A DNA stretch of 64,000 bases from an uncultured Subdoligranulum sp. (GCF_963931595.1 NZ_OZ007030.1:186001-250000); one strand, 5' to 3'; positions 1 to 9,943 are shown, counted from the stretch's first letter. Notes: generated by a model from the letters alone, not told the origin. Translations and numbers: made by a program.

Positions 1-2
1 AA

Positions 3-476
3 CATGGAAAAGGTTTTGGGCAAAGAGGTCACAGACATGATAAACGCATTCCGTATGGTACCTAAAACCGTATTGTTGAATCTTGCAAGCAGCGGGAAAG
101 CATATACGAAGGTCATCATATAAGCGATTGCTGCCACGGGAATCAAAATCTTAAAGATGCTGTTTTGGAAATTCCCGGAATGCCATAGAAGATAGATATC
201 ATAGCCCAGAAATCCCCCTGCGGCCCCAAAAAGAATTCCCATCAGTACGCCCTGGCGGAAATTTGCCCGGAATGACTTGAAAAAATTGCCGACCACCGGA
301 GTGCCGTCTTTTTCACCCGCCATTTTTGTGGTGACATAATGTAAAGCCGTGATGGCAGGGCCAATGGTGACCACCGGAATGCAGCAAACCAGGAACAGCA
401 AATTCAGGACAATAAGATCCCACACAACGCCCAGGGCGCGCATCAGGGGGCTGTCCGGATTAAAAACGCCTCTCAA
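3..476 (-). CDS. YesL-like (DUF624) membrane protein, partial
   Basis: The reading frame runs off the left edge of the window, so only the first 158 codons are seen. It starts with TTG at 476, chosen because an AAGGAGG ribosome-binding site lies 8 bases upstream and no ATG is near. The N-terminus reads LRGVFNPDSPLMRALGVVWD and is followed by a hydrophobic helix ending in CCIPVVTIGPA, the pattern of YesL/DUF624 proteins. Two more hydrophobic segments follow. The family is membrane-bound, of unknown biochemical role, and is usually encoded with YesM/YesN regulators and Lpl-type sugar transporters. That matches the genes diverging to the right. Family assignment is fairly sure; function is not. 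Confidence 0.72.
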   Translation of the reverse strand, partial: MRGVFNPDSPLMRALGVVWDLIVLNLLFLVCCIPVVTIGPAITALHYVTTKMAGEKDGTPVVGNFFKSFRANFRQGVLMGILFGAAGGFLGYDIYLLWHSGNFQNSIFKILIPVAAIAYMMTFVYAFPLLARFNNTVLGTIRNAFIMSVTSLPKTFSM

Positions 477-559
477 TGAGTTCTCCTCCTTTTTTTCAGG
501 ATGTAAATATTCACCAAAAACAGCGATTCAGATTGTACACCATTCAATCTGTTATTTGA

Positions 560-589
560 TTGACAATGGTTCTGCGGCTGGATTATACT
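560..589 (+). promoter_or_regulatory. Promoter for the histidine kinase/response regulator pair
   Basis: A consensus -35 box TTGACA (560-565) is followed after 18 bases by TATACT (584-589), about 70 bases before the kinase start. It is the best sigma-70-type match in the gap between the divergent YesL-like gene and the kinase. Confidence 0.65.
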
Positions 590-657
590 GGCATTATACT
601 TTGCACCGCTAAAAATAGCAAGGTCCTTTTGCAACATTCACCGGTAAGGAGCTTTGA

Positions 658-2424
658 ATGAACCGGTTTCATCATGTCAGAATCAAGCTGGAGAGTTTTC
701 TCAATAACTTAAGCCTGAAGAAAAAACTTCGATATCTTTATTTTTTATGTATTCTGGTCCCCATATTTTTGACCGATATTGTAATTTTACATGCATTAAC
801 CAAGAACGAGCATGCCGAGCAGCTGCACCAGATGGAAAAAATAACCAAATCAGTGCAGTCGATGCTTTCCGCCGCCACAGAAGATTCCGCGCTGATTTCT
901 ACCAGCCTGTATATGGATAACTCCCTCCAGGATTTTGTGAGCCGGCAATATGCCAGTCCCCGGGACTATTTTTCAAGTTACCGAGAATACATCCACAATT
1001 CTTTGCTGCAGGGTGTTTCCCGGATCACAAATTCTGTCATACGGGTGTATGCAGACAATGAAACCCTGATAAACGGCAGTGAATTTGCACGGTTATCCAC
1101 CGTTTCGCAGGAGCCCTGGTATCAGCAGTATACTGCGGATGGCTACAGCCCGCGGCTTCTTTTTTCTTATGATGAAACAGATGGGCGCCAGGTGTTGTTT
1201 TTACGTGGGATGAATGGCCTTTACAGCGATAAGGCGGAGCGCCTTTCGTGTATTGAAATCAATTACAGCACGCTGGACCGCGATTTCCAGAACATGGGGT
1301 ATAACTATTCAGTTTATGTATGCAGCGGTAACCGGATTTTGCTTACGAACGCAATGCCCAATTATCGTTGGCAGCCTTATGACACATTCTCCCCGTCTGA
1401 TTCGGTAGGCTTGTCCCAGCATTTTACCCTTTACAGGGAAGATCTGGACATCTATGTGATGGAACCAAGCGGCAACGTTTTAGCCCTGATTCGCCAAAAC
1501 ATCCATATCCTGATTCTGCTGCTGCTCCTGAACATTATTCCCCCGCAGCTTTTGATGAATCTGCTGGAGAATTCCATTACTTCTCGTCTTTTCCGTCTGG
1601 AAAAAGCTTTCAACCAGATAGACAGCGACGTGTTGATCAAGATTTCCGGGCCAAGCGGTCAAGATGAGATCGGCAGTCTGATGGACAACTACAACCGCAT
1701 GGCTGACCGGATGAACAGCCTGATTGACACCGTCTACCGATGCCGACTGAAAGAGCAGGAGATGGATATTGCCCGGCAGAACGCAGAGCTGATGGCTTTA
1801 TACAGCCAAATCAATCCCCATTTTCTGTTCAACGCACTGGAAAGCATCCGTATGCACAGCATCCTGAAAAAAGAAGAAGAAACCGCCGATATGGTACAGA
1901 AATTGGCCATAATGGTGCGCCAAAACGTGGATTGGTCCTCGGATTCCAATACCATTAAGCGTGAGCTGGCGTTTGTTGAAGCGTACCTGGCCTTGCAAAA
2001 ATATCGCTTCGGGGAGCGCCTTTCGTATCAAATCAATGCGCAGGAAGATTGCCAGAACATCCTGGTTCCGAAATTGACCATTACCACCTTTGTGGAAAAT
2101 GCCTGTGTGCACGGTATTGAAGCAAAATCTTCTCCCAGTTGGATTTTTGTACGCGTGTATACAGAAAACGATGCGCTTTGCATGGAAATTGAAGATACCG
2201 GTGGCGGTATGGACGAGGCCGAGGCAGAACGTATTCAAGACCGGATGCGCAACGCCAGCCTGAAAATGTTAAAAGAAAAAGGACGCGTAGGCATGGTGAA
2301 CACCTGCCTGCGCATCCGCATGATGACGGAGGATACTGCACAGTTCTCGGTGGAAAGCGAGCCGGGCATTGGAACACTTGTTTCGATTCGGTTCCCTCTA
2401 AACAAAGCAATAAGGGCGGAGTGA
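658..2424 (+). CDS. yesM: Sensor histidine kinase, YesM family
   Basis: A 588-residue membrane sensor kinase. It has an N-terminal transmembrane helix (about 25-47), an extracellular sensing region of about 230 residues, a second helix near 280-300, a HAMP-like linker and a His_kinase domain with the family signature YSQINPHFLFNALESI. His388 is the predicted phosphorylated residue. The ATPase domain shows the N box TFVENACVHG (Asn481) and the G box DTGGGM. A GGTAAGGAG ribosome-binding site precedes the ATG. The gene ends one base before the response regulator gene, so the two form an operon. By family knowledge such pairs sense an extracellular sugar and switch on the adjacent transporter; the ligand here is unknown. 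Confidence 0.93.
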   Translation: MNRFHHVRIKLESFLNNLSLKKKLRYLYFLCILVPIFLTDIVILHALTKNEHAEQLHQMEKITKSVQSMLSAATEDSALISTSLYMDNSLQDFVSRQYASPRDYFSSYREYIHNSLLQGVSRITNSVIRVYADNETLINGSEFARLSTVSQEPWYQQYTADGYSPRLLFSYDETDGRQVLFLRGMNGLYSDKAERLSCIEINYSTLDRDFQNMGYNYSVYVCSGNRILLTNAMPNYRWQPYDTFSPSDSVGLSQHFTLYREDLDIYVMEPSGNVLALIRQNIHILILLLLLNIIPPQLLMNLLENSITSRLFRLEKAFNQIDSDVLIKISGPSGQDEIGSLMDNYNRMADRMNSLIDTVYRCRLKEQEMDIARQNAELMALYSQINPHFLFNALESIRMHSILKKEEETADMVQKLAIMVRQNVDWSSDSNTIKRELAFVEAYLALQKYRFGERLSYQINAQEDCQNILVPKLTITTFVENACVHGIEAKSSPSWIFVRVYTENDALCMEIEDTGGGMDEAEAERIQDRMRNASLKMLKEKGRVGMVNTCLRIRMMTEDTAQFSVESEPGIGTLVSIRFPLNKAIRAE

Positions 2425-2425
2425 C

Positions 2426-4033
2426 ATGTTAAAAGTTATTATCGTAGATGATGAGCAGTGTATTGCGCAAGGTTTGCAGGCGTTGATTGACTGGAACGCC
2501 GCAGGCTATGAAGTGGCTGCCGTTCTGTCCGACGGACAGGAGGCTTTGGAGTACATAAAAAAGTTACCCGTTGACCTTGTCATCACCGACGTTATGATGC
2601 CAAAAATGACCGGACTTGAATTACTGGAAACTGTTCGCCGGGAGAATCTTTCCAACGCCGGTTTCGTGATTCTGAGCGGATACAGTGAGTTTTCCTATGC
2701 TCAAAAAGCGCTGCGCTACGGGTGTATCGACTATCTTCTCAAACCGGTGGAAAAGCAAGATCTGTTATCCATTCTCAGCAAATACAATAACATCTCGCAA
2801 AACAGCAAAATGGCGGAGCAGTACGAACTGGCCTATCAAGCCCGGTGTTTGATCTCGTTGCTGTTCGGCAAATATGATCCCAACGGCGTGGATTATCTGC
2901 ATAAGCATCTGGATTTTTCGGACGGCGTTCGTTACATTGAAATTTCCGCTTGCCATTCTTCGGACAGCGATGATGACGATGATGAGAACCACTTCCGTAT
3001 GGTGCAGCGTGACCTGTACCAAAGCTGTGTGCAAATTTTAGGCGAGGACCGGAGCCGGTGTTTCTATGACGCTTCGTTGGATCGCGTTGGGTATGGGATT
3101 GCTTTTGTTTACAGCGGTGCACTTGCCCGAAATGCCGGCTGTTCCGAAACACAGTATATCCAGGATTTTTATAAGAAATTGGGCGTTTCGACACAACACG
3201 AATTGCGATTTCTGGTTGGCAAAAAAGTGGACGATATCACCACTGTTTCTGAATCGTATGATACCGTCTGCGAGCTGAAAAACCTTTGCGCCTTCCGCCA
3301 GCAAAAATCGATCTATTATTACGAGGAAGAGTTATCGGTTCCGCAAGAAAGAGCCGTTTTGTGCAAAGATACCCTGGATCAGTTGATTACCGCCATTGAA
3401 CTGAATGAGCAGGAACGCATCGGCTCCGAAATAGACCATTTGTTTGCCGAAATGCAGCAGCGTGGCGTACATGACAAAGATATCACCCTGAACTTAAATT
3501 ATCTTTTGTTCCGGCTTATGCATCTTGCATCCAATTTGGACAACGAAGCCAACCAGAAGGAAATGCTGCAATTTATCAGCGCGCAGTCTTTCCGGGAAGG
3601 AATTTCCCGCGGGAGCCGACAGCATCTGCTCCGCTTTGCACGCGAGTATGCAGACTACCTTTCCCTTCTGCGAAAAAATATCTCCACCGATATTTTGGAT
3701 TCCATCGACAAGGAAATCCAGGAACACTACTCGGAAAACCTGACGTTGCAGGGCTTGGGCAAAAAATACTATATCAACAGTGCATACTTAGGGCAAATCT
3801 TCCGCAAAAAATACGGACAGTCCTTTAAAAACTATTTGTGTTCTTACCGTATTAACGAAGCGTGCCACCAGCTATTGTACACAAACAAGCGGATCGGTCG
3901 CATTGCCGAAGATGTGGGCTATAAAGATGTGGATTATTTCCTTTGTAAATTTATCGAGCTGAAAGGCTGTACGCCTTCCCATTTTCGGAAGAGCAAAACC
4001 GAGAAACCACATTCTGAATTTCCCGGGAAATAA
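2426..4033 (+). CDS. yesN: Response regulator with AraC-type DNA-binding domain, YesN family
   Basis: A 535-residue cytoplasmic regulator. Residues 1-120 form a receiver domain: the acidic pair is in IIVDDEQC and the phosphoacceptor is Asp55 in VITDVMMPKMTG. The middle part is poorly conserved, which is normal for YesN. The last 100 residues are an AraC/XylS double helix-turn-helix (YYINSAYLGQIFRKKYGQ ... RIAEDVGYKDVDYF). It is presumably phosphorylated by the kinase encoded just upstream and activates the downstream binding-protein/permease genes, which start 300 bases later behind their own promoter region. Start codon and operon arrangement are clear. Confidence 0.93.
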   Translation: MLKVIIVDDEQCIAQGLQALIDWNAAGYEVAAVLSDGQEALEYIKKLPVDLVITDVMMPKMTGLELLETVRRENLSNAGFVILSGYSEFSYAQKALRYGCIDYLLKPVEKQDLLSILSKYNNISQNSKMAEQYELAYQARCLISLLFGKYDPNGVDYLHKHLDFSDGVRYIEISACHSSDSDDDDDENHFRMVQRDLYQSCVQILGEDRSRCFYDASLDRVGYGIAFVYSGALARNAGCSETQYIQDFYKKLGVSTQHELRFLVGKKVDDITTVSESYDTVCELKNLCAFRQQKSIYYYEEELSVPQERAVLCKDTLDQLITAIELNEQERIGSEIDHLFAEMQQRGVHDKDITLNLNYLLFRLMHLASNLDNEANQKEMLQFISAQSFREGISRGSRQHLLRFAREYADYLSLLRKNISTDILDSIDKEIQEHYSENLTLQGLGKKYYINSAYLGQIFRKKYGQSFKNYLCSYRINEACHQLLYTNKRIGRIAEDVGYKDVDYFLCKFIELKGCTPSHFRKSKTEKPHSEFPGK

Positions 4034-4333
4034 TTCACACCAGAATAATCATACACTTGCTTTTCGTTTTTTGCATTCTCAAAAAACAACGATAAACCAA
4101 GCAAAAGTGCAGGCATGTTGCCTTCCAAAATACTTCAAGGACGGGGGACTGCCTGTCTTTTTTGTATCATTGTTTCGCTGTTTAGCGCGATTTCCTCTTC
4201 CGTTGAATTTGCAAAGCTATAATTTTCAGGTGTTTTTACTAGAATTTGTCGGTTGTGTAAAACATTTTTAGTATATATACTTAAATCGAAAAAGCCTGCA
4301 AGGGGCGAAAAATCTATTTACAGGAGGCCAATT
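4034..4333 (+). promoter_or_regulatory. Intergenic region: weak terminator and promoter region of the lplABC-type operon
   Basis: The 300 bases hold no gene. A short GACGGG/CCTGTC hairpin followed by TTTTTT (4140-4163) could end the regulator transcript. The second half is AT-rich, with TATAAT-like sequence near 4220 and no good -35 box, as expected of a promoter needing an activator such as the YesN protein. I could not pick out an operator. Confidence 0.4.
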
Positions 4334-6004
4334 ATGAAAGTAAAATTGTGGCGGCGCGTATTTGCGGCAAGTATGTCCGCGGCCATGCTGCTGGGCTTAA
4401 CGGCATGTGGCGGCGGCTCTGATTCCACCGCATCGTCCGAATCGTCCGATGGGATCAAAGAATTTACGATGTTTATCGCAATGCCCGGTTCCGAAATCAA
4501 TGATGACAACGAAATTATGAACATCATTGCCGAAAAGACCGGTGCCAAACTGAAAGAGACCTGGCTGACCGGCCAGACCGACGCAGAAGCCATCGGCACA
4601 ATCATCGCCGGCGGCGAGTATCCGGATTTCATCAATGGCGGCGATGCCATGATGTCTCTTTATGACGCAGGCGTCCTGGTGCCTTGGGATGATTACCTGG
4701 AAAAGTATCCCAACCTGAAAGAGATGTACACCGACGAAGAGTGGGACAAGTTCCGCCAGGAGGACGGCAAAATCTATTGGGCCAACGTATTCCAGAACAC
4801 CTACGGCGAAGATCGTTCCACCACCCATAACGATGAAGCCTTCTGGATTCAGGCGCGTGTTCTGGAATGGGCCGGTTACCCCGAAATCAAAACCCTGGAC
4901 CAGTATTTCGATCTGCTGGAAAGCTATGCCGATGCCAACCCCACCATGGCAAACGGTACCAAGAACATTCCCTACACGGCACTTTGCGAAGACTGGCGCT
5001 ATTTCTGCATCGAGAATGCACCCCAGTTCCTTGATGGGTATCCCAACGACGGCTCTGTCATTGTAGACACGGATACGATGCAGGTGGTTGACTACAATAC
5101 CACGCCCACTGCCAAGCGGTATTTCCAGAAATTGAACGAAGAATACCAGAAAGGCTACGTGGACGTAGAATTCGCCACCCAGACCTACGATGAATACATC
5201 GCCAAGCTTTCCACCGGCGCTGTGCTGGGCATGTGCGACCAGTGGTGGAACTTCGCGTACAATGTCAATGATGTTTTCAAACAGCAGGGTTTGGACGAGC
5301 AGGGCTGCAACTACGTTCCGCTGGGCCTGACCATTGACGAAGGAATGGAAAACCGCTGGCACAACTACGCCGACACGTTGAACAACTCCAGCGGTGTGGC
5401 GGTTACTACCAGTTGCTCCGACATTGATGCAGCCTTTAAGTTCATGAATGACCTCTTGGACCAGGAGATTCACGATCTTCGCTACTGGGGCGTTGAAGGT
5501 GAGGATTACCTGGTGGATGAAAACGGCCTGTATTACCGCACCGAAGAAATGCGGATGCAGTGCGCGGATCCCGCCTATCAGGCCTCTCACATGTGCAACT
5601 ATTCCTACATGCCGCAGTGGCTGGGCACCAGCCGGGACGGCAAGAACGCCATGCAGCCCGACCAGCAGGCAAGCGAATTCCTGGACAGCCTGTCCACCCC
5701 GCTGCAGAAACTGTTTAATGCCTACGGCGTAGACAGCTACGTTGATTTGATCGGTTCTGTGAAAGAAGAACCGGGCCCCTGGTTCCCGATGTATTCTTAC
5801 TCCGGTTCAATGACTACCGAAACCCCCGGTGGTGTTGCCTGGGTCAAGATGGGCGAAGTCAAACACGAATGGCTGCCCAAAGTTGTTATGGAGCCTGATT
5901 TTGAAAGCACCTGGAATGAATACATGACTGCGTACAACGCAGCCAATCCGCAGGATTTCTTGGCAGAAATGCAAACTGAGCTTGAGCGCCGTGCCGGTCT
6001 TTGA
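4334..6004 (+). CDS. lplA: Extracellular sugar-binding lipoprotein, LplA type
   Basis: A 556-residue solute-binding protein. The frame is open back to 4253, but the ATG at 4334 is the real start: it follows CAGGAGG and opens a lipoprotein signal peptide (MKVKLWRRVF ... LLGLTACGGG) with the lipid-attached Cys in LTAC. A low-complexity Ser/Asp linker precedes the binding domain. Its length, and its position before two Lpl-type permeases and after YesM/YesN, fit the LplA/YtcQ family that delivers complex oligosaccharides to the membrane. No ATPase is encoded here, so a shared MsmX-type ATPase elsewhere would have to power import. The neighbouring GH43 gene suggests xylo- or arabino-oligosaccharides as substrate; that is inference. 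Confidence 0.9.
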   Translation: MKVKLWRRVFAASMSAAMLLGLTACGGGSDSTASSESSDGIKEFTMFIAMPGSEINDDNEIMNIIAEKTGAKLKETWLTGQTDAEAIGTIIAGGEYPDFINGGDAMMSLYDAGVLVPWDDYLEKYPNLKEMYTDEEWDKFRQEDGKIYWANVFQNTYGEDRSTTHNDEAFWIQARVLEWAGYPEIKTLDQYFDLLESYADANPTMANGTKNIPYTALCEDWRYFCIENAPQFLDGYPNDGSVIVDTDTMQVVDYNTTPTAKRYFQKLNEEYQKGYVDVEFATQTYDEYIAKLSTGAVLGMCDQWWNFAYNVNDVFKQQGLDEQGCNYVPLGLTIDEGMENRWHNYADTLNNSSGVAVTTSCSDIDAAFKFMNDLLDQEIHDLRYWGVEGEDYLVDENGLYYRTEEMRMQCADPAYQASHMCNYSYMPQWLGTSRDGKNAMQPDQQASEFLDSLSTPLQKLFNAYGVDSYVDLIGSVKEEPGPWFPMYSYSGSMTTETPGGVAWVKMGEVKHEWLPKVVMEPDFESTWNEYMTAYNAANPQDFLAEMQTELERRAGL

Positions 6005-6042
6005 TGCCCGTTATTGCAGGCGACACAGACGTTGACACATAC

Positions 6043-6084
6043 AAGTGGCCACGGCTGCACGGTGTAGCCGTGGCCACTTTTTTT
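6043..6084 (+). terminator. Strong hairpin between binding-protein and permease genes
   Basis: Perfect 14-base arms (6043-6056 and 6066-6079, core GTGGCCACGGCT) enclose a 9-base loop and are followed by a T run. Such a leaky terminator or processing stem is common after binding-protein genes and lets that protein be made in excess over the permeases. Confidence 0.8.
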
Positions 6085-6169
6085 ATGAAATGCATTCAAC
6101 CCGCAAGCTCCTTAAACGTTAGTTTGCAACACATGATTCGCCATACACGTTCCTTAGGAGGACTCGCCA

Positions 6170-7090
6170 ATGAAAAATCCATCAAAGCGTATTACATGGA
6201 AAGAGATTTCACGCCAGAAATTTCTGATGGTCTGTGCGGCTATCTTTTTTGTATACGGCATCGTATTTTATTACGTTCCACTGGCAGGCTGGGTAATGGC
6301 CTTTCAGAACTACAAACCCAGAGACGGCTTCTTCTCTCAATTCGTAGGACTGGAAAAGTTTAAATTCCTGTTCTCTGACGAAGTCTTTTTGCGTGATATC
6401 CGTAACACTCTGGCCATGGGCGTTCTCAATCTGGTGACCACCTTTTTAATGGCCATTATCTTCGCCATCCTGCTGAACGAAGTACGCAACATGCTCGGCA
6501 AAAAGCTTGTTCAAACGATTTCCTATATGCCCCACTTCCTTTCCTGGATCATTGTCACCGGTATTCTGCACGATGCGCTGTCTTCCACCGGTATCATCAA
6601 TGAGCTGCTGGTGAACCTGGGCATTCTGGATTCGCCCATCAACTTCTTTGCCAATCCGAGTTATTTTTGGCCAATCGTTGCATTTGCCAATGTTTGGAAG
6701 GAAACCGGCTGGAATGCCATTGTCTACCTGGCCGCCATTACCTCCATCGATCCCAGCCTGTATGAGGCAGCCACTCTGGATGGTGCCGGCCGGTGGGGCA
6801 AAATCTGGCACGTCACGCTTCCTGGCATCAAGTCCACCATTATGATTCTGCTGATCATGAATGTTGGCAACGTATTGAATGCAGGCTTTGAAGTCCAGTA
6901 TCTGCTTGGCAACGGCCTGGTCAAGAGTGTTTCGGAAACCATTGATATCTACACCTTGACCTGGGGCATCAGCCAGAACGATTATTCTTTGGGTACTGCA
7001 GCCGGTATCTTCAAGAGCGTCGTTGCAATTATTCTGATTCTCGGCGCAAACTGGATTGCCAAACGTGCCGGTGAAGACAGATTGTTCTAA
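6170..7090 (+). CDS. lplB: ABC sugar transporter permease, LplB type
   Basis: A 306-residue inner-membrane permease with about six hydrophobic helices. The cytoplasmic EAA loop that docks the ATPase reads YEAATLDGAGRWGKIWHVTLP (about 202-222). An AGGAGG site lies 9 bases before the ATG. It is the first of two permease subunits forming a heterodimeric channel with the gene that follows 13 bases after its stop. Similarity to LplB/YtcP-type permeases is judged from the N-terminus (FYYVPLAGWVMAFQNYKP). Expression relative to the binding protein is probably tuned by the upstream hairpin. Confidence 0.92.
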   Translation: MKNPSKRITWKEISRQKFLMVCAAIFFVYGIVFYYVPLAGWVMAFQNYKPRDGFFSQFVGLEKFKFLFSDEVFLRDIRNTLAMGVLNLVTTFLMAIIFAILLNEVRNMLGKKLVQTISYMPHFLSWIIVTGILHDALSSTGIINELLVNLGILDSPINFFANPSYFWPIVAFANVWKETGWNAIVYLAAITSIDPSLYEAATLDGAGRWGKIWHVTLPGIKSTIMILLIMNVGNVLNAGFEVQYLLGNGLVKSVSETIDIYTLTWGISQNDYSLGTAAGIFKSVVAIILILGANWIAKRAGEDRLF

Positions 7091-7103
7091 GGGGAGGGTA
7101 CAC

Positions 7104-7991
7104 ATGAAAATCAAATCATCCACCATGGACAAAGTCTTTGTTACCTGCAATACCATTTTCCTGGTTTTGTTCGTCACCATTACGCTGTATCCTGTTCTGA
7201 ACACGGTGGCGATTTCTTTCAACGACGGTATCGACGCCGTACGCGGTGGCATCCATCTGTGGCCGCGCATCTTTACGCTCTCGAACTATAAAACGGTTCT
7301 GAATCAGCAGAACATCATCACCGGTGCTATCGTTTCTGTGGCCAGAACGGTATTGGGAACGATTTTTGCCTTGGTGACGAACGCACTTTTGGCCTACGTC
7401 GTCAGCCGCAAACGCTTTTTGTTCCGTTCCCAGCTGTCTTTGTTCTGGGTCATCACCATGTATGTGAACGGCGGTATGATCCCCACCTTGGTTTTGTACC
7501 GCAACCTGAACCTGACCAACACTTTCTGGGTATACGTCATTCCGGGCATGATCAGCGCATTTAACGTTCTGGTTCTGCGCACTTACATGGAAGGTCTGCC
7601 CAGCGCGCTGGAAGAATCCGCCATGATTGACGGTGCCAACGATTTCACCATCTTTACCCGTATCATCTCGCCCCTGTGCAAGCCGGTGTATGCCACCGTC
7701 GCCCTGTTCGTAGCTGTCGGACACTGGAACTCCTGGTTCGATGCTATGTTGTACAACCGGATGAACACCCAGTATACGACCCTGCAATATGAGTTGATGA
7801 AGCTTCTTTCCTCTGTCATGCAGCAAAGCGGCAGTGCCACCACCGGCGGCAACACAGCTGCCGCAGCCGTCACGCCGGTTACCGTGCGTGCCGCCGCTAC
7901 TGTGGTGACGATGCTTCCCATCATTCTGCTTTATCCCTTCCTGCAAAGATACTTTGTATCCGGCATGACCATTGGCAGTGTAAAAGAGTAA
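7104..7991 (+). CDS. lplC: ABC sugar transporter permease, LplC type
   Basis: A 295-residue permease. The open frame extends back into the preceding gene, but ATG 7104 follows a GGGGAGGG site and gives the usual family N-terminus (MKIKSSTMDKVFVTCNTIFL). Six membrane helices can be traced. The EAA loop reads EESAMIDGANDFTIFTRIISP, and the C-terminus ends PFLQRYFVSGMTIGSVKE, a hallmark ending of LplC/YtcP permeases. With the LplB-type partner it forms the import channel. An Ala/Thr-rich insertion of about 25 residues (near 245-270) before the last helices is slightly unusual. Confidence 0.92.
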   Translation: MKIKSSTMDKVFVTCNTIFLVLFVTITLYPVLNTVAISFNDGIDAVRGGIHLWPRIFTLSNYKTVLNQQNIITGAIVSVARTVLGTIFALVTNALLAYVVSRKRFLFRSQLSLFWVITMYVNGGMIPTLVLYRNLNLTNTFWVYVIPGMISAFNVLVLRTYMEGLPSALEESAMIDGANDFTIFTRIISPLCKPVYATVALFVAVGHWNSWFDAMLYNRMNTQYTTLQYELMKLLSSVMQQSGSATTGGNTAAAAVTPVTVRAAATVVTMLPIILLYPFLQRYFVSGMTIGSVKE

Positions 7992-8066
7992 AATCCTTTT
8001 CCTGCCATCCGCCCCTGTTTTCCAGTGCCTGTAACACGAAAAGTCAGTTCGGCGGCACCCTTCAAT

Positions 8067-8116
8067 AGCTATGGCCGCTGCATCGGTTTTTCCTCCTGGA
8101 TACAGCGGCCATAGCT
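8067..8116 (+). terminator. Inverted repeat between permease gene and GH43 gene
   Basis: Perfect 14-base arms (8067-8080 and 8103-8116, core TATGGCCGCTG) are separated by 22 bases and followed shortly by TATATTTTT. It likely ends or attenuates the transporter transcript before the GH43 gene, whose start is 50 bases further. Confidence 0.65.
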
Positions 8117-8165
8117 CTATATTTTTGCATGCAGAACATCACCCCTTTATACCTGGAGGTTTTCT

Positions 8166-9728
8166 ATGCTTTCCGTTAAAAATCCTATCATGACAGGCTT
8201 CTTTCCCGACCCTTCGATTTGCCGGGTAGGGAACAAATTCTATACGGTTCATTCGACATTTGCGTATTTTCCCGGTGTGCCGGTTTTTGAGAGCGAAGAT
8301 CTTGTCCACTGGAATTTGATCAGCAATGTGCTCGATCGTGATTCTCAGGTTCCTTTGTCCGGCTGTCAGCATTCCGAGGGGATTTTTGCCCCTACCATTC
8401 GTTACCATAAGGGCACCTGGTATATGATTACCACCAACGTGTCCGACCAGGGAAATTTTATCGTCACTGCAAAAGATCCGCGCGGCCCCTGGTCCGAGCC
8501 TTACTATTTGGGTGAGTCTACCGGCGGCATTGATCCCAGTCTCTTTTTTGACGATGACGGTACCTGCTATTATATCGGCCAACGGCCGCGTTCTGCCGGG
8601 TACCGCTACAATGGCGACTGCGAAATTTGGATTCAAACTCTGGATCTGGACACGATGCAGTTAAAGCCCGATGCCACCATTGTACTTACCGGATTCCAGC
8701 GCAAAGCCATTTGGCCGGAGGGACCTCACCTGTACAAAAAGGACGGTTACTATTACATTTTGCATGCGGAAAGCGGTACTTCCATCCACCACAGCGTCAT
8801 GATCGCGCGCAGCAAAAATGTGTTTGGTCCCTACGAGTACTGCCCCTGCAACCCCATTCTGACGCATCGCCATTTGGGAGCCCAATATCCTGTTACCTGC
8901 GTCGGTCATGCCGACTTAGTGGATGACGGAAACGGCAACTGGTATATGGTTGTATTGGCTTGCCGGCCGAACCAAGGGTACACGTTGTTGGGGCGTGAAA
9001 CCTTTTTGGCAAAGGTCACCTGGGAAGATGGCTGGCCGGTCGTGAATGCAGGGGTCGGTCATCTTGAAGAAGTGGTCACGCTGCCTTACGAGGGGCAGCC
9101 TTCTGACGACGCCCCCCAATGTAAAACCTATACGTTCGATACCCCTTCTCTGCCGCCGGAATTGCTGACTTTGCGCAATCACCGCGATTATGAACTGGAA
9201 CTGCACGCAGAAGGGCATTTTGTCCGTCTTTTCCATCGTTGCGACAGCTTGAAGGATTGCGGTGAGCCTGCATACCTCGCGCTGCGTCAGCAACACTGGA
9301 ATTGCGAATTTGAAACCAGCTTTATCCCGCATTTCTGCAAAGAGAGTGATTGCGCCGGCATTGCCATGGTTCAAAGCAATGAAAATCATCTGCGGGCAGA
9401 ATGCTATCCCCATGATTCGGGCGTTAAACTTGTTGTTTTTCTGTGCAAAGACAGCAAAGACAACCCTCTGGCGCAAATCGATATGCAGCCCCAGGCTGCC
9501 ATCCGGCTGAAACTGCGGGTAGAAGGGCTTGTTGCCAGCGTACTTTACCAAAGCGGTACCGAATGGAAAACAGCTGCCTCTGGTATCGACCTGCGCTCTT
9601 TAAGCACGGAACATGCCGGTGGTTTTGTCGGCTGCACACTAGGGTTATACGCTTCGGGCAATGGGGAAGACGCTGGTGGATATTCTGATTTTGAAACGAT
9701 GACCTATCGCGAGCTTCCCACGGAGTAA
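8166..9728 (+). CDS. Glycoside hydrolase family 43 (beta-xylosidase / arabinofuranosidase)
   Basis: A 520-residue enzyme with no signal peptide, so cytoplasmic. The first 310 residues form the five-bladed propeller of GH43. Asp15 in GFFPDPSIC is the predicted base, Asp123 in GGIDPSLFFDDDG the pKa modulator and Glu185 in IWPEGPHLYKKDGYYY the acid. The C-terminal 200 residues look like the beta-sandwich (DUF1349-like) of XynB-type beta-xylosidases. A CTGGAGG site precedes the ATG. Following an LplABC-type importer, it probably trims incoming xylo- or arabinoxylo-oligosaccharides to monosaccharides. The exact linkage cannot be read from sequence because GH43 mixes xylosidases and arabinosidases. 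Confidence 0.9.
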   Translation: MLSVKNPIMTGFFPDPSICRVGNKFYTVHSTFAYFPGVPVFESEDLVHWNLISNVLDRDSQVPLSGCQHSEGIFAPTIRYHKGTWYMITTNVSDQGNFIVTAKDPRGPWSEPYYLGESTGGIDPSLFFDDDGTCYYIGQRPRSAGYRYNGDCEIWIQTLDLDTMQLKPDATIVLTGFQRKAIWPEGPHLYKKDGYYYILHAESGTSIHHSVMIARSKNVFGPYEYCPCNPILTHRHLGAQYPVTCVGHADLVDDGNGNWYMVVLACRPNQGYTLLGRETFLAKVTWEDGWPVVNAGVGHLEEVVTLPYEGQPSDDAPQCKTYTFDTPSLPPELLTLRNHRDYELELHAEGHFVRLFHRCDSLKDCGEPAYLALRQQHWNCEFETSFIPHFCKESDCAGIAMVQSNENHLRAECYPHDSGVKLVVFLCKDSKDNPLAQIDMQPQAAIRLKLRVEGLVASVLYQSGTEWKTAASGIDLRSLSTEHAGGFVGCTLGLYASGNGEDAGGYSDFETMTYRELPTE

Positions 9729-9755
9729 TCTATTACTTTCATGTATTAAACATGC

Positions 9756-9796
9756 GCATGAGCCTCCTTCTTTTGAAAAAAGAAGGAGGCTCATGC
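9756..9796 (+). terminator. Terminator after the GH43 gene
   Basis: A 19-base perfect inverted repeat (9756-9774 and 9778-9796, core GAGCCTCCTTC) with a 3-base loop. It closes the carbohydrate operon and could work in both directions. Confidence 0.8.
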
Positions 9797-9943
9797 AATA
9801 TATGGAATCCGAGCGAATCAAAAACAACTTACGAGGTTTTGCATGTGGACGATATTGATGACTTGCAAGCCTTTGTTTAGGTAGCGAATAGAACAGCATA
9901 ACGAATGTTGTATATGCTCGAACTTCCTAAAATGTCTATTCGC